The notes beneath the pieces were generated by a model. It saw only the letters and a list, made by a program, of their open reading frames with translations. It was not told the DNA's origin and did not search any database. Source: Amycolatopsis sp. A133 (lineage in GTDB: Bacteria; Actinomycetota; Actinomycetes; Mycobacteriales; Pseudonocardiaceae). From it: DNA of 64,000 nt. The number at the start of each line of letters is the position of its first letter. The first letter of the stretch is position 1. The position numbers were made by a program, and so were the translations under genes. Shown here piece after piece: positions 1-9,247 of this stretch. Location of the stretch: contig NZ_JAVHJU010000001.1 in NCBI RefSeq assembly GCF_031082405.1, forward strand, positions 248,001 through 312,000, in the 5' to 3' direction.

Positions 1-1254
1 CGGTACTCGGCGTGGGTGGAGAACCTGGCCGGGGACTGGCTGATCAGCCGCCAGCGGTTCTTCGGCGTGCCGATCCCGCTGTGGTACCGGCTCGACGCCC
101 ACGGCGAGCCCGACTACGACGCCCGGCTGCTGCCGGAGGCCCTGCCGGTCGACCCGAGCAGTGACGTCCCGCCGGGGTTCACCGAGGACCAGCGCGGGGT
201 GCCCGGCGGGTTCGCCGCCGATCCGGACGTGATGGACACGTGGGCGACGTCGTCGCTCACCCCGCAGATCGTCGGCCGGTGGAGCGTCGACGACGACCTG
301 TTCGAGCGGGTCTTCCCGATGGACCTGCGGCCGCAGGCGCACGAGATCATCCGCACCTGGCTGTTCTCGACGGCGGTCCGCGCCGAGCTGGAGCACGGCG
401 TGCTCCCGTGGCGGGAGACGTCGATCGCGGGCTGGGTGCTCGACCCGGACCGCAAGAAGATGTCGAAGTCGAAGGGCAACGCGACGACGCCGGTGGACAT
501 GCTGCAGCGCCACGGTTCGGACGCGGTCCGCTACTGGGCGGCGAGCGCGCGCCCGGGCGTCGACACGGCGGTGGACGAGGGCCAGATGAAGGTCGGCCGC
601 CGGCTGGCGACGAAGCTGCTCAACGCGAGCCGGTTCGTGCTCGGCCTCGGCGTGCCCGCGCCCTCCGCGGTCCCGGCCGAGCCGCTCGACCAGGCGCTGC
701 TGGCGTCGCTTTCCACCGTCGTCACCCAGGCGACGGCGGCTCTCGAAGCGCTGGACTACGCGCGGGCGCTGCAGGTGACGGAGACGTTCTTCTGGACGTT
801 CTGCGACGACTACGTGGAGCTGGTGAAGGGCCGCGCGTACGGCGACCTCGGCCCGTCGGCCGCCGCTTCGGCGCAGGCGGCGCTGGTGACGGCGTTGTCG
901 GCGGTGCTGCGGCTGTTCGCCCCGTTCCTGCCGTTCGCGACCGAGGAGGTGTGGTCGTGGTGGCAGGAGGGCTCGGTGCACCGGGCGCACTGGCCCGCGG
1001 CGACGTCGTCCGGCGGTGACCCGGAGCTCCTCGCGCTGGCGAGCCGGGTGATCGCGGCGGTGCGCCGGGCGAAGACGGACGCGAAGGTGTCGATGCGCTC
1101 GCCGGTGGAGACGCTGACGGTGACCGCGCCGGCCGCGGTGCTGGCGCGGTTTGCGCAAGCCGAGCCGGACATCCGCGTGGCCGGCGCGATCTCGGAAGTC
1201 ATCACGAAAGAAGGCGATTTCTCCGTCGAAGCCACGATCGGCAGCCCCGCCTAG
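1..1254 (+). CDS. valS: Valine--tRNA ligase, C-terminal part (5' end outside window)
   Basis: This class I aminoacyl-tRNA synthetase charges tRNA-Val with valine in the cytoplasm. The reading frame is open from base 1, so about half of the usual 850-900 residue protein lies upstream. The visible part has the WLISRQRFFG segment of the synthetase core, the KMSKS signature at bases 457-471 (read as KKMSKSKGN), and then the helical anticodon-binding domain, including FWTFCDDYVELVKGRAYG. The protein ends at TAG 1252-1254. The C-terminal coiled-coil arm common in bacterial ValRS seems short or absent, as in other compact actinobacterial ValRS. The 123-base gap to the next gene suggests separate transcription. 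Identity is secure from the motifs. Confidence 0.96.
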   Translation, partial: RYSAWVENLAGDWLISRQRFFGVPIPLWYRLDAHGEPDYDARLLPEALPVDPSSDVPPGFTEDQRGVPGGFAADPDVMDTWATSSLTPQIVGRWSVDDDLFERVFPMDLRPQAHEIIRTWLFSTAVRAELEHGVLPWRETSIAGWVLDPDRKKMSKSKGNATTPVDMLQRHGSDAVRYWAASARPGVDTAVDEGQMKVGRRLATKLLNASRFVLGLGVPAPSAVPAEPLDQALLASLSTVVTQATAALEALDYARALQVTETFFWTFCDDYVELVKGRAYGDLGPSAAASAQAALVTALSAVLRLFAPFLPFATEEVWSWWQEGSVHRAHWPAATSSGGDPELLALASRVIAAVRRAKTDAKVSMRSPVETLTVTAPAAVLARFAQAEPDIRVAGAISEVITKEGDFSVEATIGSPA

Positions 1255-1377
1255 CGCCGTCGGCCCGCCGGAATTCCCGCCCGGTGCACAAAAAATCATG
1301 GCCCGTGGTGTATCAGGGCGGGTTCCGCGGGGGTCTCTACCACCGATCGCCGCACGGCGGTCGATGGGAGGTTCATC

Positions 1378-2703
1378 ATGACCACAGTGGACGAACTCGT
1401 CGCCATCAAGCAACGAGTCGAACGGGAACTGCTCGACCGGCCCGGCGTGACCGGCGTCGACGTCGGCTACAAGGAGGTCGGCGGGGAACGCACGGACCAG
1501 GTCGCCATCCGGGTGCACGTCGCCCGGAAAACCGACGATGTCCCGCACGAGGAGCGCATTCCGGAACAGATCGAAGGAGCCGTCACCGACGTCGTCGAGC
1601 GCCGGTACGAATTGCACGTCGCCACCCTGGAACTCGACGTTTCCGCGCAGGCGGACTCCACGCACTACGCCACGCTCCAGGGCGGGATCAGCATGGGCCC
1701 GAGCCGCGCGATCGACAACCACATCTTCGCCGGCACGCTCGGGGCGATCGTCGTCGACAACGTGACCCGCGCCCGCGCCGCACTGACCAATTTCCACGTC
1801 GCGGCCGTCGATTCCGGCTGGCACACCGGCGACCGGATGGTGCAGCCGAGCCGGATCGACACCGGCGTCGTGCCGGCCGACGAGTTCGGCGCCATCCTGA
1901 GAGCCACCCTCTCGGGCAACGTCGACGGCGCCGTGATCTCCCTCGACCCCGGGAAGGCGAGCTCGTGCACGGTCGCCGGAATCGGCGCCGTCCGCGGCGG
2001 CCGGGCCGCCGTCCTCGGCATGGCCGTCCGCAAGCGCGGCCGCACCACCGGCCTGTCCCACGGCACCGTCGACGGGATCGCGGCCACCGTCAACGTCGAC
2101 TACGGCGACGGCCTCGGCGTGCACACGCTGACGAACCAGGTCAGCATCGCGGCCGACCCGGCCCGGAACCGGATCTTTTCCGACCACGGCGACTCCGGCT
2201 CGGTGATCGTCGACGAGGACGGGTTCGTCGTCGGCCTCCTCTTCGCGGGCGCCGGGCCCAGCACGGTCGCCAACCCGATCCGCGCGGTACTGGCCGAGCT
2301 GGACATCTCCCTGTGCACCGGCAAGTCGATCGTCAAGGACCTCAAGGACGGCCGCAAGGACTTCCTCAAGGACAAGGACGTCCGCAAGGAGCTCCAGAAG
2401 GAGTTCGCGCTCGACAAGCGGATCAAGGACATCCGGGACGTCTTCAAGGAGCGCGAGCACGGTCCCGGCCCGCTCGGTCCCGGCGGCGGGCAGGAGCTCG
2501 AACAGCGGCTGCGGGCGGTCGAGGACCAGCTCAGCGGGCTCGGCGGGTTCGTGGGCCCGGAACTGCGTCCCGACCTGGTCTCGCCGCTCACCGGCCCGGA
2601 GTCCCTGACCGACGCCGAGACCCGGCAGCTGCGGGCGGAGCTGGAACAGCAGGTCGCCGACTCGGTCGCCGCCAAGTCGGAATTCGACGCGCCTCCGGCG
2701 TGA
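1378..2703 (+). CDS. Nal1-type/trypsin-fold serine peptidase with charged C-terminal tail
   Basis: The product has 441 residues and no signal peptide, so it is probably cytoplasmic. The middle has a chymotrypsin-fold pattern: His140 in LTNFHV, Asp183 in NVDGAVISL and Ser273 in HGDSGS, a complete-looking catalytic triad. The segment around RGRTTGLSHGTVDG is typical of the Nal1-like branch of trypsin-fold peptidases. Residues 1-95 form an alpha/beta N-terminal region. Residues 315-441 are a Lys/Asp/Glu-rich, probably helical tail. A strong Shine-Dalgarno GGGAGG at 1366-1371 fixes ATG 1378. Two genes follow, the first after 19 bases and then a stop-start overlap, so the peptidase probably works with an ATP-grasp ligase. 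The substrate is unknown. Peptidase fold is seen; function is inferred. Confidence 0.75.
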   Translation: MTTVDELVAIKQRVERELLDRPGVTGVDVGYKEVGGERTDQVAIRVHVARKTDDVPHEERIPEQIEGAVTDVVERRYELHVATLELDVSAQADSTHYATLQGGISMGPSRAIDNHIFAGTLGAIVVDNVTRARAALTNFHVAAVDSGWHTGDRMVQPSRIDTGVVPADEFGAILRATLSGNVDGAVISLDPGKASSCTVAGIGAVRGGRAAVLGMAVRKRGRTTGLSHGTVDGIAATVNVDYGDGLGVHTLTNQVSIAADPARNRIFSDHGDSGSVIVDEDGFVVGLLFAGAGPSTVANPIRAVLAELDISLCTGKSIVKDLKDGRKDFLKDKDVRKELQKEFALDKRIKDIRDVFKEREHGPGPLGPGGGQELEQRLRAVEDQLSGLGGFVGPELRPDLVSPLTGPESLTDAETRQLRAELEQQVADSVAAKSEFDAPPA

Positions 2704-2722
2704 CGACCGGGGAGGCACCGCC

Positions 2723-3475
2723 GTGCTGCTCGTCCTCTGTTCGCTCGACGACACCGACAGCCAGTGGTTCGCCCGCCGGGCCACCCGGGCCGGCCGGGCG
2801 TGCGCCGCGGTGACGACCGAACACCTCTCGTTCGCCCGCCGGCACGACCACCGCGTCGGCCCGGCGGGCGACGTCCGCACGACCATCGAGCTCGCGGACG
2901 GCGTCGTGCTCGACGGCTCCGCGCTGACCGGCGTGCTGAACCGCGTCCGCGAGCCGCCCGCGCTCGCCTGGTACCGGGCCGAACCCGCCGAGCGCGACTA
3001 CGCCTCGGCCGAGCTCTTCGCCTACACGCTCAGCTGGCTCGCCGGGCTGCGCTGCCCGGTGCGCAACAAGCCGACCCCGCAGTGCCTCGCCGGTCCGGCC
3101 CCGGACCCGGTGCACGCCTGGGCGGCAGCGCACGCCGCCGGTCTGCGCTGCGCCCCGATCCGGCTGGGCACCGCCACCCCCTGGCCGCCCGGCGACGCGG
3201 CGCTCGCGGGCGCCCGGGCCGCCGCGGCGGGGCCGGTGCGGGCGCGCCAGGTGCTCTGCCTGGACCGGGAGGTGCTCGACCGGGACGTACCGCCCGCCAC
3301 GGCGGCCGGGGTGCGCCGGCTCACCGGGCTCCTCGGCGCCGCGACCGCGTTGCTCGGCATCGACTTCCTGGTCGGGGGCGACGACTGGTGGTTCGCCGGT
3401 CTCACCGCGCTCCCCACCCTCCGCACCGGCGGCGACCTGCTGGTCGACCGGCTGCTCCGGGCCTTGGAGGCGTGA
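2723..3475 (+). CDS. Unrecognised protein, possible pre-ATP-grasp partner
   Basis: The product has 250 residues and starts with GTG behind GGGGAGG (about 2709-2715). I do not recognise a named family. Residues 1-110 look like an alpha/beta nucleotide-associated domain. The stretch VLNRVREPPALAWYR followed by CPVRNKP resembles the pre-ATP-grasp region of RimK/MvdD-like ligases, where a variable N-terminal domain precedes the nucleotide-binding fold. A clear ATP-grasp C-terminal metal site (ENP or NxN) is missing, so it may be a degenerate paralogue or accessory subunit of the next gene. The stop codon overlaps the ATG of the following gene by one base, indicating translational coupling. Confidence 0.6.
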   Translation: MLLVLCSLDDTDSQWFARRATRAGRACAAVTTEHLSFARRHDHRVGPAGDVRTTIELADGVVLDGSALTGVLNRVREPPALAWYRAEPAERDYASAELFAYTLSWLAGLRCPVRNKPTPQCLAGPAPDPVHAWAAAHAAGLRCAPIRLGTATPWPPGDAALAGARAAAAGPVRARQVLCLDREVLDRDVPPATAAGVRRLTGLLGAATALLGIDFLVGGDDWWFAGLTALPTLRTGGDLLVDRLLRALEA

Positions 3476-4407
3476 TGACGGTGTTGCTGTGGGGGCTCCC
3501 CGACGAGTCCCCGATCGACCTGGTCGCCACCGCGTTGCGGGCCCGGCACGCCGACGTCGTCTTCGTCGACTCCCGCGCCGCCGCCCACGACACGATCGAC
3601 CTCCGGCTCGACCCCGGAGCCGGCGTCGGCGGCGTCCTGCGCACCCGCGACCGGACGGTCGAGCTCGCCCGGGTCACCGGGGTGTACCTGCGGCCCGTCG
3701 AGCCCGAGCTCTTCCCCGGCCTCGGGCCCGCGGAACTCGCCCGTGCCCGGCGCTTCTGCGACGCGCTGACCGCCTTCACCGAGCTGACCGGCAGCTCGGG
3801 GCAGTGCCGCGTCGCCAATCGCCTGCTCGCGATGGGCTCCAACATCTCGAAGCCGTACCAGGCCCAGCTCATCACCCGGCACGGCTTCGGCACACCGTCG
3901 ACCCTGGTTTCCAGCGACCCGGCGGAGGTGCTCGCGTTCGCCGGCCGCCACGGCCCCCTGGTGTACAAGTCGATCAGCGGCATCCGCTCGATCGTCACCG
4001 CGTTCGACCCCGTCGCCGACGCCGGCCGGCTGGCGCGGCTGCGCTGGTGCCCGGTCCAGTTCCAGGAACGGCTCGACGGCCCCGACGTCCGCGTGCACGT
4101 CGTCGGCGACCGGGTCTTCGCGGCCGAGATCACCACGACGGCGATCGACTACCGCTACGCACGCCGAGAGGGGACGACGGCCTCGCTGCGCGCCCACGAC
4201 CTCGGCCCCGGGCTCGCGCAGCGGTGCGCCGGGCTCGCCGCGGCGCTCGGGCTGCCGTTCGCCGGGATCGACCTGAGACTGGTCCCCGACGGCCGCGTGG
4301 TGTGCTTCGAGGTGAACCCGTCCCCGGGATTCACCTGGTTCCAGCACGAAACGGGGCAGCCGATCGCCACCGCGCTGGCCGCCTGGCTGACCGGGGGCCG
4401 GCCCTGA
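3475..4407 (+). CDS. RimK/MvdD-like ATP-grasp ligase
   Basis: The 310-residue product carries the ATP-grasp landmarks: a Lys in PLVYKSISG (near residue 163) for ATP binding, the QERLDGPDVRVHVVGD strand pair, and the metal-binding end FAGIDLRLVPDG then FEVNPSPGF (Glu and Asn ligands). Such enzymes join a carboxylate to an amine via an acyl phosphate; close relatives extend peptides with amino acids or form side-chain crosslinks in graspetides. No short precursor gene is visible nearby, so the substrate could be the peptidase upstream or a host protein. ATG 3475 overlaps the preceding stop by one base. The gene ends seven bases from the convergent dapF. Confidence 0.82.
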   Translation: MTVLLWGLPDESPIDLVATALRARHADVVFVDSRAAAHDTIDLRLDPGAGVGGVLRTRDRTVELARVTGVYLRPVEPELFPGLGPAELARARRFCDALTAFTELTGSSGQCRVANRLLAMGSNISKPYQAQLITRHGFGTPSTLVSSDPAEVLAFAGRHGPLVYKSISGIRSIVTAFDPVADAGRLARLRWCPVQFQERLDGPDVRVHVVGDRVFAAEITTTAIDYRYARREGTTASLRAHDLGPGLAQRCAGLAAALGLPFAGIDLRLVPDGRVVCFEVNPSPGFTWFQHETGQPIATALAAWLTGGRP

Positions 4408-4414
4408 CCGGGCC

Positions 4415-5242
4415 TCAGGAAGCGGCGGCGGCCCACCAGGCTTCGTCGATCTCGCCGCGGGCCACGATCTCCGCCGGGCCCGACAGCGTCGACGCGCCGC
4501 GCGACACCGTCACCTCGACGCGGCCGCCCGGGAGGTCCACTGTGGACCTTCCGGTGTCGGTGCCCGCCAGGTGGAAGGCCGCCGCCACCGCGGCGACCGT
4601 GCCGGTGCCGCACGCCCGGGTCTCGCCCACCCCGCGCTCGTGCACGCGCATCCGCAGCGCGCCCTCGCCGAGGCGGTTGATGAACTCGAGGTTCACCCCG
4701 TGCGGGAACACGTCGTGGTCGAAGTCGGGCTGGTCGCGCAGGTCCAGCCCGGCCACGTCGTCGTCCAGCAGCGACACCAGGTGCGGGTTGCCGACGTCGA
4801 CCGCCACGCCGGAGAACGGGCGGCCCGCCACCACCGTGACCGAGGTGCCCGTGATCGTCGCCGGTCCCATGTGGACGGTGACGGAGCGGTCCGGGTGCAC
4901 CACCACCGGGCGGTCGCCCGCCCGGGTGCCGACGACGAACTCGCCTTCGGTGGCCAGGCCCGCGTCCACCAGGTAGCGGGCGAACACGCGCACGCCGTTG
5001 CCGCACATCTCCGCGATCGACCCGTCGGCGTTGCGGTAGTCCATGAACCACTCGCCCGCGGACGGCTCGCCGAGCGCGGCGGCGCGCACGACGCGCAGCA
5101 CGCCGTCGGCCCCGAGGCCGCGGCGGCGGTCGCACAGCGCGGCGACCCTCGCCCCGGTCAGCTCGAGGCGGCCCGCCGCGTCGGGGAGCAGCACGAAGTC
5201 GTTCTGCGTGCCGTGCCCCTTGAGGAACTCGATTCCGCCCAT
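4415..5242 (-). CDS. dapF: Diaminopimelate epimerase
   Basis: The enzyme converts LL- to meso-diaminopimelate, which feeds lysine and peptidoglycan synthesis. The 275-residue length is typical. Both catalytic cysteines are present: Cys80 in EMCGNGVR and Cys211 in TRACGTGT, along with the substrate-binding GNPH (151-154). It lies 10 bases downstream of miaA on the same strand, so the two form an operon. The miaA-dapF order is conserved in actinobacteria, for example mycobacteria. The gene ends tail to tail with the ATP-grasp gene. Confidence 0.97.
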   Translation of the reverse strand: MGGIEFLKGHGTQNDFVLLPDAAGRLELTGARVAALCDRRRGLGADGVLRVVRAAALGEPSAGEWFMDYRNADGSIAEMCGNGVRVFARYLVDAGLATEGEFVVGTRAGDRPVVVHPDRSVTVHMGPATITGTSVTVVAGRPFSGVAVDVGNPHLVSLLDDDVAGLDLRDQPDFDHDVFPHGVNLEFINRLGEGALRMRVHERGVGETRACGTGTVAAVAAAFHLAGTDTGRSTVDLPGGRVEVTVSRGASTLSGPAEIVARGEIDEAWWAAAAS

Positions 5243-5252
5243 GGGGGCAAGA

Positions 5253-6164
<912 letters not shown>

Positions 6165-6322
6165 GGCGGCTGACGATACCTGCGGGCCGACACAGAGCGT
6201 CCACCGGAAGTAGGATCACGAGCTTCGAGTGGCCCATCCAGTACCACGGTGCGCGCTGAGCTGCTTGAATGCCGCGTGGGGCCGTAGCATCCGAGCACGG
6301 CCCGTGACGACCGCATTACCCG

Positions 6323-6359
6323 GCCCCGCTCCACGGCGGGGCGCCCGCGCGAGCGGGCG
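6323..6359 (+). promoter_or_regulatory. Two adjacent hairpins in the leader of the DUF349 gene
   Basis: Bases 6323-6342 form a 7-bp stem (GCCCCGC/GCGGGGC) with a six-base loop. They are followed at once by 6342-6359, a 7-bp stem (CGCCCGC/GCGGGCG) closed by a GCGA tetraloop of the stable GNRA class. The pair ends 10 bases before the Shine-Dalgarno AAGGAG (6370-6375). This looks like a structured 5' leader; whether it regulates is not known. Confidence 0.4.
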
Positions 6360-6381
6360 TACAGGCGATAAGGAGCCTGCG

Positions 6382-7695
6382 ATGGCCCAGGAGAACACTT
6401 CCACCGGTACCCCGGCCCCGCACCCGGTGCCGCACGCGCTGCACGCCGGGCACGCCGCCCCGCCCGTGCCGCCCGCCGAACCCACCCCGTCGACCTGGGG
6501 CCGGATCGACGAGGAAGGCACTGTCTACGTCGTCACCCCCGAAGGCGAACGCGCCGTCGGCGTCTGGCAGGCCGGCAGCCCCGACGAGGGCCTGGTGCAC
6601 TACGCGCGCCGCTTCGACGACGTGCGCACCGAGGTCGAGCTGCTGGAGACCCGGCTGATCTCCGGGGCCGGCGACCCGAAGCACGCGCTGTCGAGCGCCA
6701 CCCAGATCCGGGACGGGCTGGCCGAGGCCGCGCTGGTCGGCGACCTGGCCGCGCTCGCCGCGCGGCTGGAGTACGTCATCGGGCACGCCGAGAAGGCGCT
6801 GACCCGCGCGAAGGCGGAGCGCGAGGAGGCCCGCGCCGCGGCGGTCGCCCGCAAGCAGGAGCTGGCCGAGGAGGCCGAGAAGATCGCCGCCGACTCCACC
6901 CAGTGGAAGGCGGCGGGCGACCGGCTGCGCGCGATCCTCGACGAGTGGAAGACGGTCAAGGGCGTCGACCGCAAGACCGACGACGAGCTGTGGAAGCGGT
7001 TCTCCAAGGCCCGCGAGGGCTTCAACCGCCGCCGCGGATCGCACTTCGCCGAGCTGGACAAGCAGCGCGCGTCGGCCAAGCAGCGCAAGGAAGAGCTCAT
7101 CGCCGAGGCCGAGGCCATCAGCGAGTCCGAGGACTGGGGCGAGACGGCGGGCCGGTACAAGGACCTGATGACCGAGTGGAAGGCGGCCGGCCGGGCACCG
7201 AAGGACAGCGACGAGGCGCTGTGGCAGCGCTTCCGCGCGGCGCAGGACAAGTTCTTCGCCCGCCGCTCCGCGGTGTTCTCCGAGCGCGACGCGGAGTTCG
7301 GCGCGAACGCGGCCCGCAAGGAGGAGCTGCTGGTCGAGGCGGAGAAGATCGACGCGGCGGCCAACCTCGAGGCGGCGAAGAGCGCACTGCGGCGCATCCA
7401 GGAGCAGTGGGACGAGATCGGCAAGGTCCCCCGCGAGCGCATCCGTGAGCTGGACGGCCGGCTGAAGGCGGTCCAGGACGCGGTCAAGTCGGCGGAGGAC
7501 AACCGCTGGCGCCGGACGGACCCGGAGGCCCAGGCGCGGGCGGCGCAGTTCCGCGAGCGGGTGGAGCAGTTCGAGTCCCAGGCGGAGAAGGCGCGTGCGG
7601 CCGGAGACGAGCGCCGGGCGAAGAAGGCTGACGAGCAGGCGGCTCAGTGGCGGGAGTGGCTGCAGGCCGCGGAGGCGGCGGTTGCAGATCGGTAA
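6382..7695 (+). CDS. DUF349 repeat protein
   Basis: The 437-residue product has a proline/histidine-rich, probably disordered N-terminus (residues 1-40). A long alpha-helical, highly charged region follows with at least three DUF349 repeats, each recognisable by a W-x3-G pattern (EWKTVKGVDRK, EWKAAGRAPKD, QWDEIGKVPRE) followed by LW-x-RF or a related helix. The function of the family is not established. The same gene sits between miaA and miaB in mycobacteria (the Rv2731 region), so this is backbone. ATG 6382 is chosen because AAGGAG lies six bases upstream; an upstream in-frame ATG at 6229 has no such site. A terminator follows the stop. Confidence 0.88.
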   Translation: MAQENTSTGTPAPHPVPHALHAGHAAPPVPPAEPTPSTWGRIDEEGTVYVVTPEGERAVGVWQAGSPDEGLVHYARRFDDVRTEVELLETRLISGAGDPKHALSSATQIRDGLAEAALVGDLAALAARLEYVIGHAEKALTRAKAEREEARAAAVARKQELAEEAEKIAADSTQWKAAGDRLRAILDEWKTVKGVDRKTDDELWKRFSKAREGFNRRRGSHFAELDKQRASAKQRKEELIAEAEAISESEDWGETAGRYKDLMTEWKAAGRAPKDSDEALWQRFRAAQDKFFARRSAVFSERDAEFGANAARKEELLVEAEKIDAAANLEAAKSALRRIQEQWDEIGKVPRERIRELDGRLKAVQDAVKSAEDNRWRRTDPEAQARAAQFRERVEQFESQAEKARAAGDERRAKKADEQAAQWREWLQAAEAAVADR

Positions 7696-7709
7696 GGCTT
7701 GCGCTTTAG

Positions 7710-7750
7710 GCCCTTCCTGCCGGCTTCGGGGCTGGTGGGGAGGGCTTTTT
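7710..7750 (+). terminator. Rho-independent terminator after the DUF349 gene
   Basis: GCCCTTCC at 7710-7717 pairs with GGGGAGGGC at 7737-7745 (one G-T pair), with a second G/C-rich stem around a TTCG-containing loop inside. TTTTT follows at 7746-7750. It begins 14 bases after the DUF349 stop codon. Confidence 0.75.
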
Positions 7751-7780
7751 GCTGGGGTGCTGGGGATTTGGCGGCTCTGG

Positions 7781-7928
7781 TTGCCGCCGCTTCGAACCGG
7801 CTTGTGCACCGGGCGGTGGGGGTCTTTCAGGGCTGACCGAACGCGAGGTCGTGCGGTTCGGGTGGCTCACGGCCGTCGCGGGCACCGCTGTCTTCGGATT
7901 GCCGCGGCTTCGAGCCGGCTTGTGCACA
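7781..7928. repeat. Imperfect 30-bp direct repeat in the intergenic region
   Basis: Bases 7781-7810 and 7899-7928 are two copies of the same 30-mer, beginning TTGCCGC and containing CCGGCTTGTGCAC, with three mismatches. They lie 118 bases apart in the 600-base stretch between the DUF349 gene and the next secreted protein, where I see no convincing gene. The origin is unknown; a local duplication or an intergenic repeat family is possible. Confidence 0.55.
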
Positions 7929-8029
7929 GGACCACCGTGATGTGGACAAGCCGGCTGGGCGGATGGGTTTCGGGCCGTTCTGTCGGTGAGCGCCGATACG
8001 CTGGAAGCGGGGGCAGCCCCCAGGGAGGG

Positions 8030-8172
8030 CGGGCCTTGCCGGGCCGGGCCTCGGCGGGCCGGGCCCCGGCGGTGCAGGCTTGGGCGGTGCAGGCTTGGGC
8101 GGTGCGGGCCTCGGCGGGTTGGGCCTTGCCGGGCCGGGCGGTGCGGGCCTCGGCGGTGCGGGCCTCGGCGGC
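8030..8172. repeat. 15-bp tandem repeat tract (minisatellite)
   Basis: The unit GGTGCGGGCCTCGGC occurs exactly at 8101-8115, 8140-8154 and 8155-8169. A variant, GGTGCAGGCTTGGGC, occurs exactly at 8071-8085 and 8086-8100, and degenerate copies fill the spaces. The 15-base period keeps frame on both strands, giving Gly-Gly-Ala-Gly-Leu repeats on plus and Ala-Glu-Ala-Arg-Thr repeats on minus. No start, ribosome site or conserved domain supports a gene. The tract may be a relic of a pentapeptide-repeat gene or a slippage-generated spacer. Confidence 0.7.
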
Positions 8173-8298
8173 GTAAGCCCAGTCGGCGCCGGGCGCTCGG
8201 CAAGCCGAAGGTGCACGGGTCGCCCGATGGGGTCTGGTCGCCGCCACGACCGGGGGTTATCGCGCGCTTCCCTTCCCTCCCGGTGCTGCACTTTGATC

Positions 8299-8754
8299 AT
8301 GACCAGGACACCCCGCAGCGCCGGCAGGATTCTCTCCGCTCTGGTGATCAGCCTCGCCCTCGCCGGGCTTGCCCCCGCACTTGCCGCCCCCGCCGGGGCC
8401 GCGTCGCTCGTCTCGACCGCCGAAACCGGCAAGGGGAAGGTGAAAGTCGAGGGGAAGCTCGGCAAGGACCACGTCAAAGTCAACGAAAAGGTCGATCTCA
8501 AGGGCAACCTGAAGGTGCTCGACGCCGCCCGCGCCGAAGATGGCACCCAGACCCTGGAAACCGTCATCGTGCAGCAGCTGCAGGCCGGTGCCTGGGTGAA
8601 CCTCGCCGACACCACCTGCCGGCCCAACGGCGGCTTTTCCTTCACCCTCCGCTTCAGCCTGAGCGCCACCGTCTCGCTGCGGCTCTACCACCCCGAGACG
8701 ACCCTGTACGCCGCCGCCTACTCGGCCGGCACCCTTACTCTGCGCGTCGGCTGA
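8299..8754 (+). CDS. Small secreted protein of unknown function
   Basis: The 151-residue product starts with a clear Sec signal peptide: a basic start (MTRTPRSAGR), a hydrophobic core rich in Leu and Ala, and an AAPAGAAS-type cleavage region near residue 34. The mature part begins with a lysine/valine repeat-like segment (GKGKVKVEGKLGKDHVKVNEKVDLKG). A compact beta-rich domain follows that resembles immunoglobulin-like segments of exported actinobacterial proteins. I do not recognise a family. ATG 8299 is chosen because it places the signal peptide at the start; the in-frame upstream region is the repeat tract. No strong ribosome site is visible. It converges on the membrane gene at 8774. Confidence 0.65.
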   Translation: MTRTPRSAGRILSALVISLALAGLAPALAAPAGAASLVSTAETGKGKVKVEGKLGKDHVKVNEKVDLKGNLKVLDAARAEDGTQTLETVIVQQLQAGAWVNLADTTCRPNGGFSFTLRFSLSATVSLRLYHPETTLYAAAYSAGTLTLRVG

Positions 8755-8773
8755 ACCTGGTCCCCGCCGGTTT

Positions 8774-9247
8774 TCAGGAGCGCGAGAACGCCGTGCGCAT
8801 CCACTGCACCGCGAGGCAGATCATCGCGATCCAGGCGATCACCATGCCGAAACCGGGGCCGCCGCCCGCGGATCCCGGGGCGTGCGACGACTGCTGCGAC
8901 CAGATCGCCAGCAGCCCGTCCACCGAAGCGAACCAGCCGCCCGCCGCGCAAACCCAGGCCAGCCACCAACGCCTCGTCACCAGGGCCAGTGCCGATGCCA
9001 GGATGCCGACGCCGGTCGAGGTCGCCGCGAACAGCTGGGGGATGCCGCCGCCCTCGCCGGCCAGTACCTGCCAGCCCGCGTGGTCGCCCACCCACGGGAG
9101 GATCAGACAGATCAGCAGCACGAACGTGAACACCGCGATGGTGAACCCGCGGCGGCCCAGCTCCACCGTGCGGGACGCGCGGGCGCCCGCTTCGTCGATC
9201 TCGGCGGCCAGTTCCGCCAGCTCACCCTGGCCACGGGGCTCGGTCAC
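8774..9247 (-). CDS. Membrane protein coupled to miaB
   Basis: The 157-residue product has an N-terminal helix rich in Glu and Ala ([12 protein letters not shown]) and four hydrophobic segments: [18 protein letters not shown], an [19 protein letters not shown] segment, [15 protein letters not shown], and [15 protein letters not shown]. It is therefore a small integral membrane protein. A membrane gene in the same place downstream of miaB is found in mycobacteria. GTG 9247 overlaps the miaB stop in a GTGA arrangement, so it is translationally coupled to miaB. Function is unknown. Confidence 0.82.
   Translation of the reverse strand: MTEPRGQGELAELAAEIDEAGARASRTVELGRRGFTIAVFTFVLLICLILPWVGDHAGWQVLAGEGGGIPQLFAATSTGVGILASALALVTRRWWLAWVCAAGGWFASVDGLLAIWSQQSSHAPGSAGGGPGFGMVIAWIAMICLAVQWMRTAFSRS

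Noticed and set aside
1378..4407. Classical graspetide (RiPP) cluster
   Set aside because: No short precursor gene with a repeated core motif is visible and no exporter is present, so I report only a peptidase/ATP-grasp cassette.
8030..8172. CRISPR array or pentapeptide-repeat gene
   Set aside because: Units are 15 bp and directly adjacent without unique spacers, so not CRISPR. Neither strand offers a supported start or the A(D/N)LxX pattern, so a gene is not supported.
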